From Desulfitobacterium sp038181555 (GTDB taxonomy: Bacteria > Bacillota > Desulfitobacteriia > Desulfitobacteriales > Desulfitobacteriaceae), in contig NZ_JBBWUA010000015.1 in the NCBI RefSeq assembly GCF_038181555.1, forward strand, positions 6,396 to 70,395: DNA of 64,000 nt. Direction: 5' to 3'. The notes below the pieces were generated by a model. That model did no database searches. It saw nothing but the letters and a program-made list of their open reading frames with translations, and was not told the DNA's origin. The position numbers and the translations under genes are program-made. Below are positions 42,406-52,241 of this stretch, in pieces (position 1 is the first letter of the stretch; every line of letters begins with the position of its first letter).

Positions 42406-43896
42406 ATGGAGGAAAGTCGTTCGATGGTATCGCAAAAAACTGAGTTTTCGGAACATATGTCTTTCGAGTTTTTGGAATTACTACGCAAGAAGAATCCAGC
42501 TTGGCGTTTGTTAACCTCATCTCAGGCTCCTTTTGTGGCATCTTTTCTCTATAGAGAATTTATTGCCGAAAACAGGCGGCAAATTGCTGAACAAGAGTTA
42601 ATCAGCCGCCTGGAAGGCTTTATAGAGCTGCTCAATCAGGGACGTGATGACTTCCTCTTTCCACGCTCAGGACGAGAATACCTGGATGACTGGGCCAATG
42701 ATGAACATGGTTGGCTGCGGAAATTCTATCCACTGGGACAGGATGAGCCTTATTTTGATGTAACTTCCCTAGCCCAGAAAGCCATTGAGTGGTTACTGAG
42801 TTTAAGACAACAAGTTTTTATCGGTACAGAATCACGCCTGATCACGGTATTTGAACTCCTGCACCAGATAGTGGAGCGTTCTCAAACCGATCCGAATTTA
42901 CGCTTGGCAGAGCTTGAACGACGCAAAGTTGAGATTGAGCAGGAGATTATCCGAGTGCAGAAGGGGCAGGTAGAGCTGTTGGATGAAACGCAAATCAAGG
43001 AGCGTTTTTGGCAGGCGATGACGACTGCGCGGGAGATTATGGCCGACTTCCGGGCAGTAGAACAGAATTTTCGAGAACTGGACCGGGGGATGCGGGAACG
43101 GATTGCCACCTGGGAGCGAGGAAAAGGGGAATTATTGGAATCAATCTTTGCAAAACAAGACGGCATTGCCCAATCAGAGCAAGGAAAGAGTTTTGCTACA
43201 TTCTGGAGATTTTTAATGTCTTCATCCTATCAAGATGATTTTAAAGACACATTGGATAAAGTTTTACAGATGAAACCGGTGCAGGAAATGGGCCCGAGCC
43301 GAAATATCCGCTATATTCATCATGATTGGGTGAATGCTGGCGCCCATGTCCAAGAAACTGTAGCTGCTCTATCCCAGCAGTTAAGGCGGTATGTGGATGA
43401 GAATTATCTGGAGGAAGAGCGCCGGATCAACCAACTTGTGCGGGAAATTGAAGGAAAAGCTTTGGCAATCCGCAATACCCCGCCCACGGACTGGTCAATG
43501 GAAATTGATGGGGTAAAACCGGAAATCAGCCTTCCCTTGGATAGACCTTTATTTTCGCCTCCCCAGCGGCCAGAACTGAAGGATGACATCATGGACGCAG
43601 GAAGCGACGATGTTCCGGTGGAAGCGCTGTTCTCCCAGGTCTACGTGGATAAGGAGAAACTTAAAGACCGGATTGACTGCTTGTTGCAATCTCAGGATAG
43701 GATTAATCTGTCGCAAATTATTGGACATTTTCCTCTAGAGCTGGGGCTGAGCGAACTTATTACCTATTTGGTCATCGCCAGCGAAAGCTCACGAGCGTCG
43801 TTTCATCCCGACGAACTGGAGGAAGTATTATGGCAGGATGAAAAAGGAACGAAGCGAGTAGCCAAGCTGGCTAAAATAATATTTCAGCGGGTTTAA
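42406..43896 (+). CDS. jetA: Wadjet defence protein JetA (DUF3375)
   Basis: A 496-residue kleisin-like component of the Wadjet anti-plasmid system, matching DUF3375: FLELLRKKNPAWRLLTSSQAPFVASFLYREF in outline, a helical middle with coiled coil (about 160-215), DWVNAGAHVQETVAALSQQLRRYV and a winged-helix C-terminus. It bridges JetB and the SMC-like JetC. The ATG at 42406 has AGAAGGA 5 bases before; ATG 42424 with GGAGGAAAG is an alternative start six codons later. First gene of jetABCD. Confidence 0.93.
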   Translation: MEESRSMVSQKTEFSEHMSFEFLELLRKKNPAWRLLTSSQAPFVASFLYREFIAENRRQIAEQELISRLEGFIELLNQGRDDFLFPRSGREYLDDWANDEHGWLRKFYPLGQDEPYFDVTSLAQKAIEWLLSLRQQVFIGTESRLITVFELLHQIVERSQTDPNLRLAELERRKVEIEQEIIRVQKGQVELLDETQIKERFWQAMTTAREIMADFRAVEQNFRELDRGMRERIATWERGKGELLESIFAKQDGIAQSEQGKSFATFWRFLMSSSYQDDFKDTLDKVLQMKPVQEMGPSRNIRYIHHDWVNAGAHVQETVAALSQQLRRYVDENYLEEERRINQLVREIEGKALAIRNTPPTDWSMEIDGVKPEISLPLDRPLFSPPQRPELKDDIMDAGSDDVPVEALFSQVYVDKEKLKDRIDCLLQSQDRINLSQIIGHFPLELGLSELITYLVIASESSRASFHPDELEEVLWQDEKGTKRVAKLAKIIFQRV

Positions 43897-43950
43897 GAAT
43901 TTGCTAGTTATAGATTTAGGAGGTTATGAACCGTGGGGGAGGACTAGGTC

Positions 43951-44559
43951 ATGAATGTAATGGATGATTTGGCATTTTCACGCACTGTAGTCGCACTTTT
44001 TAAAAATATTGTCTTTAAAGAAACGGATCAAGACCATTGGGAAGTTATTCGAGTCCAGAAAAATAAAATTGAAGATTATGTGGGTAAAATTGGACTCACC
44101 TTAATTGTAGATGAGCTGGACGGTTATGGATATTTGAAGCAGCGTTCTTACGGAGAAGGTGAAGAGGCTATTCCCCGATTGGTGCCTCGTCATGGGTTGA
44201 GCTATCCGGTTAGCCTTTTGCTTGTGCTCCTACGGAAACAATTGGTCGAGTTTGATTCAACCACCGGAGATCAGCGGCTTATTATCACTAGGCAGCAGAT
44301 AGCCGAGCGCATGAGCTTGTTTTTGAGGGATACCACCAATGAAGCAAAATTAATGGCTGACATTGATAAACATATCGATCGAGTGGAGAGAATGGGCTTT
44401 TTGCGTCGTTTACGAGGCAATGAAGATCGTTTTGAAGTTCAGCGTATCCTCCGCAATTTTGTGACAGGGGAGTGGCTCAGCCATTTCAACGAGCGACTCG
44501 AAGAATATCGGCGTTACGCCAATGCCGGTGAATTAGAGGACGGAGAGGTGAAGTCATGA
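43951..44559 (+). CDS. jetB: Wadjet defence protein JetB (DUF4194)
   Basis: A 202-residue MukE-like winged-helix component (DUF4194). It has VVALFKNIVFKETDQDHWE, LTLIVDELDGYGYLKQ, the conserved RHGLSYPVSLLLVLLRKQLVEF block and a C-terminal GFLRRLRGNEDRFEVQRIL. With JetA and JetC it forms the DNA-extruding motor. It starts 54 bases after jetA and ends overlapping jetC by four bases. Confidence 0.93.
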   Translation: MNVMDDLAFSRTVVALFKNIVFKETDQDHWEVIRVQKNKIEDYVGKIGLTLIVDELDGYGYLKQRSYGEGEEAIPRLVPRHGLSYPVSLLLVLLRKQLVEFDSTTGDQRLIITRQQIAERMSLFLRDTTNEAKLMADIDKHIDRVERMGFLRRLRGNEDRFEVQRILRNFVTGEWLSHFNERLEEYRRYANAGELEDGEVKS

Positions 44560-47500
44560 GTTCATTAAATCTGGAGTCCGAAGAACCGGGCAGACTTTTT
44601 GGCGCTACACCGGGATTTCGCTTGCATAAGCTTGAAGTCTATAATTGGGGTACTTTCGACGGCAAAGTCTGGACCTTTTCTCCCCAAGGAGAAACCAGTC
44701 TCTTGACGGGGGATGTGGGTTCGGGTAAGTCCACTTTAGTTGATGCTTTGACGACCCTTTTGGTCCATCCGCGGAAGGTAGCTTATAACAAAGCAGCTGA
44801 TTCTAGTGCCAAGGAGCGTTCAGTCACCTCTTATGTGCGTGGTTATTTTGGCCAGAAACGAAGCAGTGAGGGGAATGGTCAGCCTGATTCCTTGCGGGAC
44901 ACCAATCACTATTCCGTTATCTTGGCAACGTTTTTGGATCAGGGCCTGTCTCAACATGTTACTCTGGCTCAATTTTTCTGGTTTCCAGATCCCCAGAAGT
45001 CTCCGGTCCGTTTTTATATTGTAGCTGATAAAGAGATGTGGATTACACAGGACTTTGCCAGATTTAACAACGATGTTCGAGCTCTGAAAAAACGTTTAAA
45101 GACTGGCAGTCGGATTCAGATCTATGAAGACTATACTCGCTATGCTGAAGTCTTTCGGCGTAAATTTGGTATTGTTCAGGAGCAGGCTCTGGATCTGTTT
45201 CAGCAGACCATCTCTATGAAAAAGGTGGAGGCTTTGACGGATTTTGTTCGAACCAACATGTTGGAAGTTCCTGATACGGCTAAAGACGTGGATAAGCTAA
45301 TCAAGCATTTTCACGATCTGAATGGGGCCCATGAAGCAGTCCTTAAAGCCAAGCAGCAGATTCAGCTGCTGGCTCCTCTTGTTGATCAGGGAAATCACTG
45401 TCTCCGGCTTGAAGACAAACAAAAGCTGCTAAATCAAGCACGCCAGGCTCTAGGTCCCTGGTTCGCCGAACGGAGGCTAGATTTGCTGAGCGTTGAAATA
45501 GCCAAACAGGAGCAGAAACTTATTTTGGCCGTGGCGGCGCGAGAACAGGCGGAAGTAATCCAGCGTGATTTGGCTGAGAAGATCAAAGGAATTGAAAGAG
45601 CTATTTATGCTAATGGCGGGGATGCTCTGGAAAGATTAGCCCAGGATATTGAGACTGATAGGCGAACTCTTGAACGTCTCAAGAAAAATATGGAGACTTA
45701 TACCCGCTATGCCCAAATACTTAGGCTGCCTACGCCTAATTCTTTGGTTTTCTTTCTAGCTAATCAAAGGAGATTAGTGGAATTTAAACAAAGTGAAGAA
45801 GAAGTGCAGAGAGGTTTAAAGGAAGATCTTAAAACTGCCGTTACAGAGGAGGGTAAGGCAAGGAGAGCGGCTGATCAAATAGATGAAGAATTGGCATCCC
45901 TTCGCTCCCGCACGTCCAGTATTCCCCGGGAATTCGTTGAGAAACGCCGACAACTTTGTCAGGTTCTGCAGATCGGGGAAGAAGAACTGCCTTTTGTCGG
46001 TGAACTATTGGAAGTCAGAGCAGGGGAGGAGAGTTGGGAAGGAGCTATCGAGAGGCTGCTGCATAGCTTCAGTCTATCGCTGCTGGTGCCGGAGCGTCAT
46101 TATCAGGCCGTCATGCAGTGGGTAGATCGGACGCAGTTGGGGATGCGGCTGGTCTATTATCGGGTTCAGGATGTGGGCCGACCGTCTACTTCCAGCCTAC
46201 AGAATTCTTTCTCTGCAGCCGAAAAGCTGAACATCAGACCTGGTACGCCATTCGGCGTTTGGCTTAGCAAGGAGCTGCGCCAACGCTTTGCTCATGTTTG
46301 TTGCGAGACAATGGAGCAATTTCGTCGGGAAGCTCAGGCCATCACTCAATCTGGGCAGATGAAGACTGGGGGCAAACGTCATGAAAAAGACGATCGCCAT
46401 GGCATCAATGACCGCCGCCGCTATGTGCTGGGCTTTTCCAACCAGAGAAAAATTGCCGCTTTGGAGGAAAGCGAGCAGACTTTGAGGGATGAGGCTCAAT
46501 TCTATCTTGAGGAAATGGATGAAATCTACCGGAAGCAGCAGGAAAGTCAGGAGCGTGTTCAGGCTGTTGCCGGTATGGTGAATATTGACGATTTTGCCGA
46601 CATTGACACTAATACAGCGGAAAAAGACATTGAAGAAAAGGAAAAATTGAAGAGGAAACTGGAGCAGGAAAACGATATCCTACAAGGGCTCCAAAATCAG
46701 TTGACTGAACTGATGCAGAAGCAGGAAACTCATGTAACGGTTGTGGTGAAGGCCCACAAAGATGAGAGAACGATGGAAGATGATCGAAAAGCTCTGTTGC
46801 GCGATAAGGAGAGCACGGTAAAGGTTGTGGCTGAAGCTACGTTGGCTATGCGGGAAGAGGTCTATCCTTACCTAGAACAGCACCAGTCAGACGCTTTTCG
46901 GAATTCCGGTTTGACACTGGACAATGGGAGAATGCTGGAACGGGACTATCTGGACTGGATTGAAAGGGAACGCAATACATTGGCCGATGAAGTTTCACGG
47001 CTCAAAAACAAGATGGTTAAGGCCATGCAAGATTATAATTATAAATACCCAGAAGAAACAAGAGAGATTGATTCCGATCTGGAGAGCTTGCCTGAATATG
47101 ACCGGATGCTGGTGCAGCTGCAAGGCGACGGATTGCCAGCATTTGAACAGCGATTTAAGCAACTGCTACATGAAAACACTATCAATCAAATCGCTTTATT
47201 CCAGGCCAAATTAAAACAGGCTCAGGATACCATCCAGACCCGGATTGAACAGATTAACGGTTCTCTGAACGCCATCGACTATAACGAAGGAAGATATATT
47301 CGTCTAGAGTATGCAGAAACCTATGATACGGATATTAAAGAATTTCGGGTTCAGCTGAAAGCCTGCACTGAAGGGGCTTTGAGTGGCCCTGAGGATGAAC
47401 AATATGCTGAAACAAAATTCTTACAGGTGAAAGCCATTATTGAGCGCTTCCGGGGACGGCCTGGGGAGACAGAAAGGGATGAGCGCTGGACCAAAAAAGT

Positions 47501-47954
47501 CATTGATGTTCGCAATTGGTTTTTATTTGCCGCTTCGGAAAGATGGCGGGAAACTGATGAGGAATATGAGCATTATACTGATTCCGGCGGAAAATCAGGA
47601 GGTCAAAAGGAAAAGCTGGCTTACACCATTCTGGCGGCCAGTCTGGTCTATCATTTTGGTTTAGAAGGACAGGAATCCCGGCCCCAATCTTTCCGTTTCG
47701 TGGTCATTGATGAAGCGTTTTTGAAAAGTTCGGATGAATCGGCACGCTTTGGTTTGGAACTCTTTAAAAAGCTGGAATTGCAGCTGCTAATTGTCACTCC
47801 CCTTCTCAAAATCCCCACAATCGCCAAATTTATTGCCCATGTGGGCTTCGTTCATCATGATGATGTTAAACATCAATCTATGCTACGGGATATTTCTATC
47901 CAGGAGTATGAGCAAGAGCGAAAGGCCAGGGAGGTGGCTCAATATGTCCATTAA
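44556..47954 (+). CDS. jetC: Wadjet SMC-like ATPase JetC
   Basis: A 1132-residue SMC/MukB-like ATPase, the loop-extruding motor of Wadjet. Walker A is GDVGSGKST (residues 52-60), long coiled coils span about 280-480 and 640-900 with a hinge-like region between, and the C-terminal ATPase half has the signature SGGQKEKLAYTILAASLV and Walker B RFVVIDEAFLKSS. It extrudes circular DNA and passes it to JetD for cleavage. The start overlaps jetB (ATGA) and the end overlaps jetD by 11 bases, so all four are translationally coupled. Confidence 0.95.
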   Translation: MSSLNLESEEPGRLFGATPGFRLHKLEVYNWGTFDGKVWTFSPQGETSLLTGDVGSGKSTLVDALTTLLVHPRKVAYNKAADSSAKERSVTSYVRGYFGQKRSSEGNGQPDSLRDTNHYSVILATFLDQGLSQHVTLAQFFWFPDPQKSPVRFYIVADKEMWITQDFARFNNDVRALKKRLKTGSRIQIYEDYTRYAEVFRRKFGIVQEQALDLFQQTISMKKVEALTDFVRTNMLEVPDTAKDVDKLIKHFHDLNGAHEAVLKAKQQIQLLAPLVDQGNHCLRLEDKQKLLNQARQALGPWFAERRLDLLSVEIAKQEQKLILAVAAREQAEVIQRDLAEKIKGIERAIYANGGDALERLAQDIETDRRTLERLKKNMETYTRYAQILRLPTPNSLVFFLANQRRLVEFKQSEEEVQRGLKEDLKTAVTEEGKARRAADQIDEELASLRSRTSSIPREFVEKRRQLCQVLQIGEEELPFVGELLEVRAGEESWEGAIERLLHSFSLSLLVPERHYQAVMQWVDRTQLGMRLVYYRVQDVGRPSTSSLQNSFSAAEKLNIRPGTPFGVWLSKELRQRFAHVCCETMEQFRREAQAITQSGQMKTGGKRHEKDDRHGINDRRRYVLGFSNQRKIAALEESEQTLRDEAQFYLEEMDEIYRKQQESQERVQAVAGMVNIDDFADIDTNTAEKDIEEKEKLKRKLEQENDILQGLQNQLTELMQKQETHVTVVVKAHKDERTMEDDRKALLRDKESTVKVVAEATLAMREEVYPYLEQHQSDAFRNSGLTLDNGRMLERDYLDWIERERNTLADEVSRLKNKMVKAMQDYNYKYPEETREIDSDLESLPEYDRMLVQLQGDGLPAFEQRFKQLLHENTINQIALFQAKLKQAQDTIQTRIEQINGSLNAIDYNEGRYIRLEYAETYDTDIKEFRVQLKACTEGALSGPEDEQYAETKFLQVKAIIERFRGRPGETERDERWTKKVIDVRNWFLFAASERWRETDEEYEHYTDSGGKSGGQKEKLAYTILAASLVYHFGLEGQESRPQSFRFVVIDEAFLKSSDESARFGLELFKKLELQLLIVTPLLKIPTIAKFIAHVGFVHHDDVKHQSMLRDISIQEYEQERKAREVAQYVH

Positions 47955-49134
47955 GTGGTCTAATCCTCCATGGATTCGAGAACAGGTACAGCGGAAGTGG
48001 GATTCGGGTCGAATTTTGCGTTCATTGCTGATGCCTGATGATTTATTTCCCTTGAGCATTCCCCTGAAAAGGCCGCGAAGCAGTGAGGTAAACGAGAATT
48101 TCGCTGAAATCTCCCGCTGGATCAAGTCGCTTAAAAATCAGAGCAAGCAGGAGACTGGCTTTGGTTATGAACTGGTGGAGAAGCAAATGGTTCACCGTCA
48201 ATCGGGCCGAAACCTTCTGCCAACCCATGCCCTTATCCCTAATATACAGGATGCCCTGCGCTTATTAAGGAAAGAGCGGGAAGGAGAAAAGTTCCTGGAG
48301 TTAGCTAGGCTGATTCAACCTAAATGGCCTGCCTTGCAGGAATGGATCGTTAAATTTCCCCACAAAGTACTTGCTGCCGAAGCTGATTGGAGCGGTATTC
48401 TAGCTGCGCTAAGCTGGTTTGTCAGTCATCCACGCTGCGGCTCATATCTGCGGCAACTGGATATTCCCGGTATTGATACCAAGTTCATTGAACAAAGGAA
48501 AGGACTTCTGACGGAATTACTAAATATTATTTTGCCGGACGAGGCCATTGATCACAGCGCTTCCTCATTCGAGCTGCGTTACGGATTGCTGGTCAAGCCG
48601 GTTCAGGTCAGGCTGCGCTTGCTTGATCAGCAGCAGTATCTTCAGGGCATTTCTGATTTAACTGTTCCGGTGGAACAGCTGGCAGAATTTAATTCTCTGG
48701 TATCCAAGGTGTTTATTACCGAGAATGAAATCAATGGCTTATGCTTTCCTGATGTCAAAGAAGCGTTGGTGATCTTCGGGTTGGGATACGGTGTCGAAGT
48801 GTTGAAGTCCGTGACTTGGTTGAAGGAGAAAGAGATCTACTATTGGGGAGATATCGATACCCACGGATTTGCCATTTTGGACCTAGTCCGCAGCTTTTTA
48901 CCTCAGGCCCAGTCGCTGCTTATGGATGAAAGGATACTGATGAGTCATCAGCACTTATGGGTCAGAGAAGAAAAGCCTTCCTTTACACAGTTGAATCGGT
49001 TGACAGCAGATGAACACCGGATGTTATCTTCCCTGCAAAACAATACTTGGGGTCAGGGTGTTCGTTTGGAACAGGAGAGGGTGGCTTTTCAGGAAGTGAA
49101 AGGAGCTGTCGATAGCTTGCATCAAAATAACTAA
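47944..49134 (+). CDS. jetD: Wadjet nuclease JetD (DUF3322/DUF2220)
   Basis: A 396-residue topoisomerase VI-A/TOPRIM-like nuclease that cuts plasmids during loop extrusion. Acidic catalytic motifs are present: ITENEINGLCFP and YYWGDIDTHGFAILD, followed by the conserved HQHLWVREEKPS and RLEQERV tail. The ATG at 47944 is chosen because GGGAGGTGG lies upstream inside the end of jetC; the longer frame is only jetC in another frame. It completes an apparently functional type I Wadjet set. Confidence 0.93.
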   Translation: MSIKWSNPPWIREQVQRKWDSGRILRSLLMPDDLFPLSIPLKRPRSSEVNENFAEISRWIKSLKNQSKQETGFGYELVEKQMVHRQSGRNLLPTHALIPNIQDALRLLRKEREGEKFLELARLIQPKWPALQEWIVKFPHKVLAAEADWSGILAALSWFVSHPRCGSYLRQLDIPGIDTKFIEQRKGLLTELLNIILPDEAIDHSASSFELRYGLLVKPVQVRLRLLDQQQYLQGISDLTVPVEQLAEFNSLVSKVFITENEINGLCFPDVKEALVIFGLGYGVEVLKSVTWLKEKEIYYWGDIDTHGFAILDLVRSFLPQAQSLLMDERILMSHQHLWVREEKPSFTQLNRLTADEHRMLSSLQNNTWGQGVRLEQERVAFQEVKGAVDSLHQNN

Positions 49135-49218
49135 TACGTCCAATGAAGGGGGTTTCCAAGCTTTTTAGAGTATGATATTATGAACTGGAAAATATAGTGA
49201 AAAGGGGAGGGGGTTTTT

Positions 49219-50073
49219 GTGGCTGCTCAGAATTTGATATTGAATAAACTCTTTACCCAAAATATTTTCCAGAAACTACTCAATGACAATAATAACTCAA
49301 CTTATAGTCAAGTTGTGCGAAGATATGTTATCGATCCGGAAACAAAGAATAATGGAGAACTCATTAGCGAAGTATATAGTTTCATGTCAGCATCCTATAG
49401 AAACGAATATGTTTACCAAAACACTCTGCTGAATAAGCTTTTACTGGGTAAGCATAGTATTAACACCACAACGGCACTGACCCAAATCCCAATCGGAAAA
49501 TCCAAGGCTGATTTCATTTTAATTAATGGTAAGGCGGTCGTGTATGAAATAAAAACTGAATTGGATTCATTTGAGCGTCTCGATACTCAACTGAGGGATT
49601 ATTATAAGGCGTTTAATCATGTATGTGTGGTGACTTCTGCAAGCAACTTCACTAAAATATCGGCTATTTTACAAGATACTCCGGTCGGTATTTACGTCCT
49701 CACGAAAAAGAATGCCATTAGCAAACGTTTACGTAAAGAACCCGCAGAGGATAATTCACAACTAAATCATCTGGCAATGTTTAAGTTGTTGCATAAAGGG
49801 GAATATGAGCAAATTTTAAAAAGGTTCTTTGGACGACTACCCGTTACTTCTCAAGTGTTTTATTATGATGAGTGTTTCTCTTGGTTTGCGAGGATACCTA
49901 TCGAGCAAGCTTATTCTATGTCGCTCCAGGAATTGAAAAAGCGCAATAAAATAGAGGCTAGTTTTTTTCAAAGTGTTCCATATGAACTGAAATCGCTCAT
50001 ATATTTTTTAAATCCAGTGAAAAAGGAATTTGAGGCTCTCAATCGTTTTCTAAATCAGAAGTTTGGGGGATGA
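49219..50073 (+). CDS. sce7726 family protein, PD-(D/E)XK nuclease-like
   Basis: A 284-residue protein. The core IGKSKADFILINGKAVVYEIKTE gives a D-x(12)-ExK nuclease-type motif (Asp97, Glu110, Lys112), followed by LDTQLRDYYKAFNHVCVVTS. This is the sce7726 family, named but with no established function. Start is GTG with GGAGGGGG. It is the first of a tight three-gene unit with sce7725-like and RES-domain genes (gaps of 4 and 1 bases) between Wadjet and McrBC-like systems. The stretch is A/T-richer than jetABCD, consistent with separate acquisition. Confidence 0.8.
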   Translation: MAAQNLILNKLFTQNIFQKLLNDNNNSTYSQVVRRYVIDPETKNNGELISEVYSFMSASYRNEYVYQNTLLNKLLLGKHSINTTTALTQIPIGKSKADFILINGKAVVYEIKTELDSFERLDTQLRDYYKAFNHVCVVTSASNFTKISAILQDTPVGIYVLTKKNAISKRLRKEPAEDNSQLNHLAMFKLLHKGEYEQILKRFFGRLPVTSQVFYYDECFSWFARIPIEQAYSMSLQELKKRNKIEASFFQSVPYELKSLIYFLNPVKKEFEALNRFLNQKFGG

Positions 50074-50077
50074 GAGT

Positions 50078-51031
50078 ATGTATTTTCCCTATGTACGTGG
50101 AAGACAATATGAACTGTTGGCTCTGCGGGAGTTGGTATCCAATAACCTGTTAGGAGATTATGTAGTTCCTATCGTCGAGCCGGTGAAGCTTTCCCCTACG
50201 TTGATTAAAACGATGACCGAATACGTTAAAGCTTGCCATCCAATCGCGATTATCAGGAATCCATTGGTGGGCTCGTTCCTGAAAGATCTGGGGGACGCTA
50301 AAGAGGGTTCAAAAGCTTCATACAAAAAAGATTTCTTAACGCTTTATGGAACTAAGACAGTCATTAAGTCCATAATCATGCAGGAAAATGCCCAATCGCT
50401 TCTGGAACATTGGGCGAAGATTAATGCTAATAAGGACGAGATGCTTGTTATTAATACTAACCGAGATTATCTTGATTTTTATGAGCAGGAATTTGCTAGT
50501 GTTAATCCAAAATATGTTCTGATTCTGGACGAAAGTGCCTTCAGACGCAGAGTAAGACAGAATAGGGTCCTTTTCGACGATAAGTTTGAGAAACAAAGCC
50601 GTAATGCTGATTATCTGAAAGTGCCAGATGAATTCTTTTCTGACAGCCATTTATATTATAAAGACGATGGTAGTTTGGGGTTTGCAGACTATTCGGTCAT
50701 TGGAGACGAATATCTTGAAGCTGGCTTTGCTCCGTATGCAGTTGCTATCCATATCGTGTATTTTGCTGAAAATCATGAACTGAGAGTAAGGCATTTTGTT
50801 TCTGATTCAAATGAAGATATAGCCAACCCCGCCAAAAAGTTCTATGAAGCGGTTTCCAAACTAGCGGTCTGGTATAATGCAGAACCGAAACAGGTTGCGA
50901 TGACCCTAGGACTAAAGACATTACTGGATCACTATGAAAATCAAACATATCCGGGACTTGGAAGTGTAAAAAAGCTATCATTGATGCATCACTTGGAGTT
51001 AATGGGAAAATACTTGAGCGAGGTTGGTTAA
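50078..51031 (+). CDS. sce7725 family protein
   Basis: A 317-residue protein of the sce7725 family. The N-terminus MYFPYVRGRQYELLALREL and VVPIVEPVK fits a barrel-like pattern reminiscent of phage beta-protein domains (resemblance only). Other segments are AIIRNPLVGSF, YVLILDESAFR and YPGLGSVKKLSLMHHLELMGKYL. The ATG at 50078 with GGGGGA upstream is used; an earlier TTG at 50063 overlaps the sce7726 stop. It is coupled to both neighbours, suggesting a complex. Confidence 0.8.
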   Translation: MYFPYVRGRQYELLALRELVSNNLLGDYVVPIVEPVKLSPTLIKTMTEYVKACHPIAIIRNPLVGSFLKDLGDAKEGSKASYKKDFLTLYGTKTVIKSIIMQENAQSLLEHWAKINANKDEMLVINTNRDYLDFYEQEFASVNPKYVLILDESAFRRRVRQNRVLFDDKFEKQSRNADYLKVPDEFFSDSHLYYKDDGSLGFADYSVIGDEYLEAGFAPYAVAIHIVYFAENHELRVRHFVSDSNEDIANPAKKFYEAVSKLAVWYNAEPKQVAMTLGLKTLLDHYENQTYPGLGSVKKLSLMHHLELMGKYLSEVG

Positions 51032-51032
51032 T

Positions 51033-52118
51033 ATGTATTGCTGTGCCAACTGCTTTAGGGATGCTGAAATCAAGGCGATCATTCAGGGTTATAATGCTAT
51101 TGGCAATTGTGATTTTTGTGGGCAGGAAAATGTCCCCATCTATCAAACTGATGGCGATACTACTCTTTCTGATTTATTTGATGAATTGCTGGATACATAT
51201 ACTACAGCGGCAAGTTTGCCGGAGACTTTCCCCAAAGACAGCACGGACTTAATGAAGAACATGCTGCATTACAAGTGGAATATTTTTAATGTTGCTCCGG
51301 ACTGCATTTATAGGTTGATCACAAATATCTGCCATGAAAAGTATAGTGAACAACCAGAATTGTTTGATGCTCCTGTCGGGCTATGGCAAAGTCAGGATCA
51401 AGAGTATCTAAAAAACAATGGGATCATGAAAAATTATGCATGGGCTGATTTCGTAGAAGTAATTAAGCGCAGGAACAGGTTCCATACTGACTTCTTAAAT
51501 AAAGATGTCTTGTATCAGTTTATTTATTGCGTGAGAAAAACCTATAAGGCTGGTACGACTTTTTATCGTGGTCGCATATGTCCGACATCACAAGGATTTC
51601 CGAACGAGGAGATGGGCCCTCCGCCATCTCATTTGGCATCAGCGGGGCGGGCCAACCCAGAGGGAATTAGTATCCTTTACTTGGCAGATACGGTTAAAAC
51701 GGCGTTGCATGAGATTAGAGCAGGCGTTTACGATTATGTGACAATTGGGAGATTTGAGTTGCTGAGGGATATGGAAGTAATTAACCTTGCAGGGATAGAT
51801 AAGATCAGCCCTTTTCTCGCTTCCCAATCCTATGGAATCGAATTTACCCGTCACGCAATAAATATTGAACCATTAAAAATGATCAGTCAAGAGATAGCTA
51901 AACCCCTTAGGCGGCACGATAGCCTTTTAGACTACCTTCCAACCCAATACGTAAGTGATTATATAAAGAGTAAAGGATTCGACGGCATCGAATATATAAG
52001 CACCATGTCCAAGACAGGAGTCAACTTGGCGGTTTTCGATAAGCGCATTTTAAAATGTACCAATACAATCGTGTATGATGTAAAGTCCATTGACTATTCA
52101 TATGACAAGGCTAATTAG
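51033..52118 (+). CDS. RES-domain protein with N-terminal zinc-ribbon/HEPN region
   Basis: A 361-residue protein. The N-terminus has a zinc-ribbon pair (CCANCF ... CDFCG) as in HEPN/RES N-terminal domains, then a helical region, then a RES domain (about 165-345) with TTFYRGRI, AGRANPEGISILYLADTVKTALHEIRAG in outline, and SYGIEFTR. RES domains in toxin-antitoxin systems degrade or modify NAD+. Here it would be the effector of the trio. The ATG at 51033 is one base after the sce7725 stop. A terminator follows at once. Confidence 0.82.
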   Translation: MYCCANCFRDAEIKAIIQGYNAIGNCDFCGQENVPIYQTDGDTTLSDLFDELLDTYTTAASLPETFPKDSTDLMKNMLHYKWNIFNVAPDCIYRLITNICHEKYSEQPELFDAPVGLWQSQDQEYLKNNGIMKNYAWADFVEVIKRRNRFHTDFLNKDVLYQFIYCVRKTYKAGTTFYRGRICPTSQGFPNEEMGPPPSHLASAGRANPEGISILYLADTVKTALHEIRAGVYDYVTIGRFELLRDMEVINLAGIDKISPFLASQSYGIEFTRHAINIEPLKMISQEIAKPLRRHDSLLDYLPTQYVSDYIKSKGFDGIEYISTMSKTGVNLAVFDKRILKCTNTIVYDVKSIDYSYDKAN

Positions 52119-52151
52119 GTTTGAATAATACCGGTGAGGTTGATGTTAACT

Positions 52152-52184
52152 GATTGGGACTTAGTCCCAATCTTTTCTCTTTTT
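52152..52184 (+). terminator. Terminator of the sce7726-sce7725-RES unit
   Basis: A 9-bp perfect stem GATTGGGAC TTA GTCCCAATC followed by TTTTCTCTTTTT. It separates the trio from the McrBC-like operon. Confidence 0.92.
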
Positions 52185-52196
52185 GGTCATAATTCA

Positions 52197-52205
52197 TGCT
52201 ATACT
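52197..52205 (+). promoter_or_regulatory. Extended -10 promoter of the McrBC-like operon
   Basis: TGCTATACT (TG-N-TATACT) lies about 37 bases before the ATG at 52242. The -35 is weak, as is common with extended -10 elements. Confidence 0.55.
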
Positions 52206-52241
52206 ATAGGTACATATTCCCTTTTTTGGAGGATTGAATTC

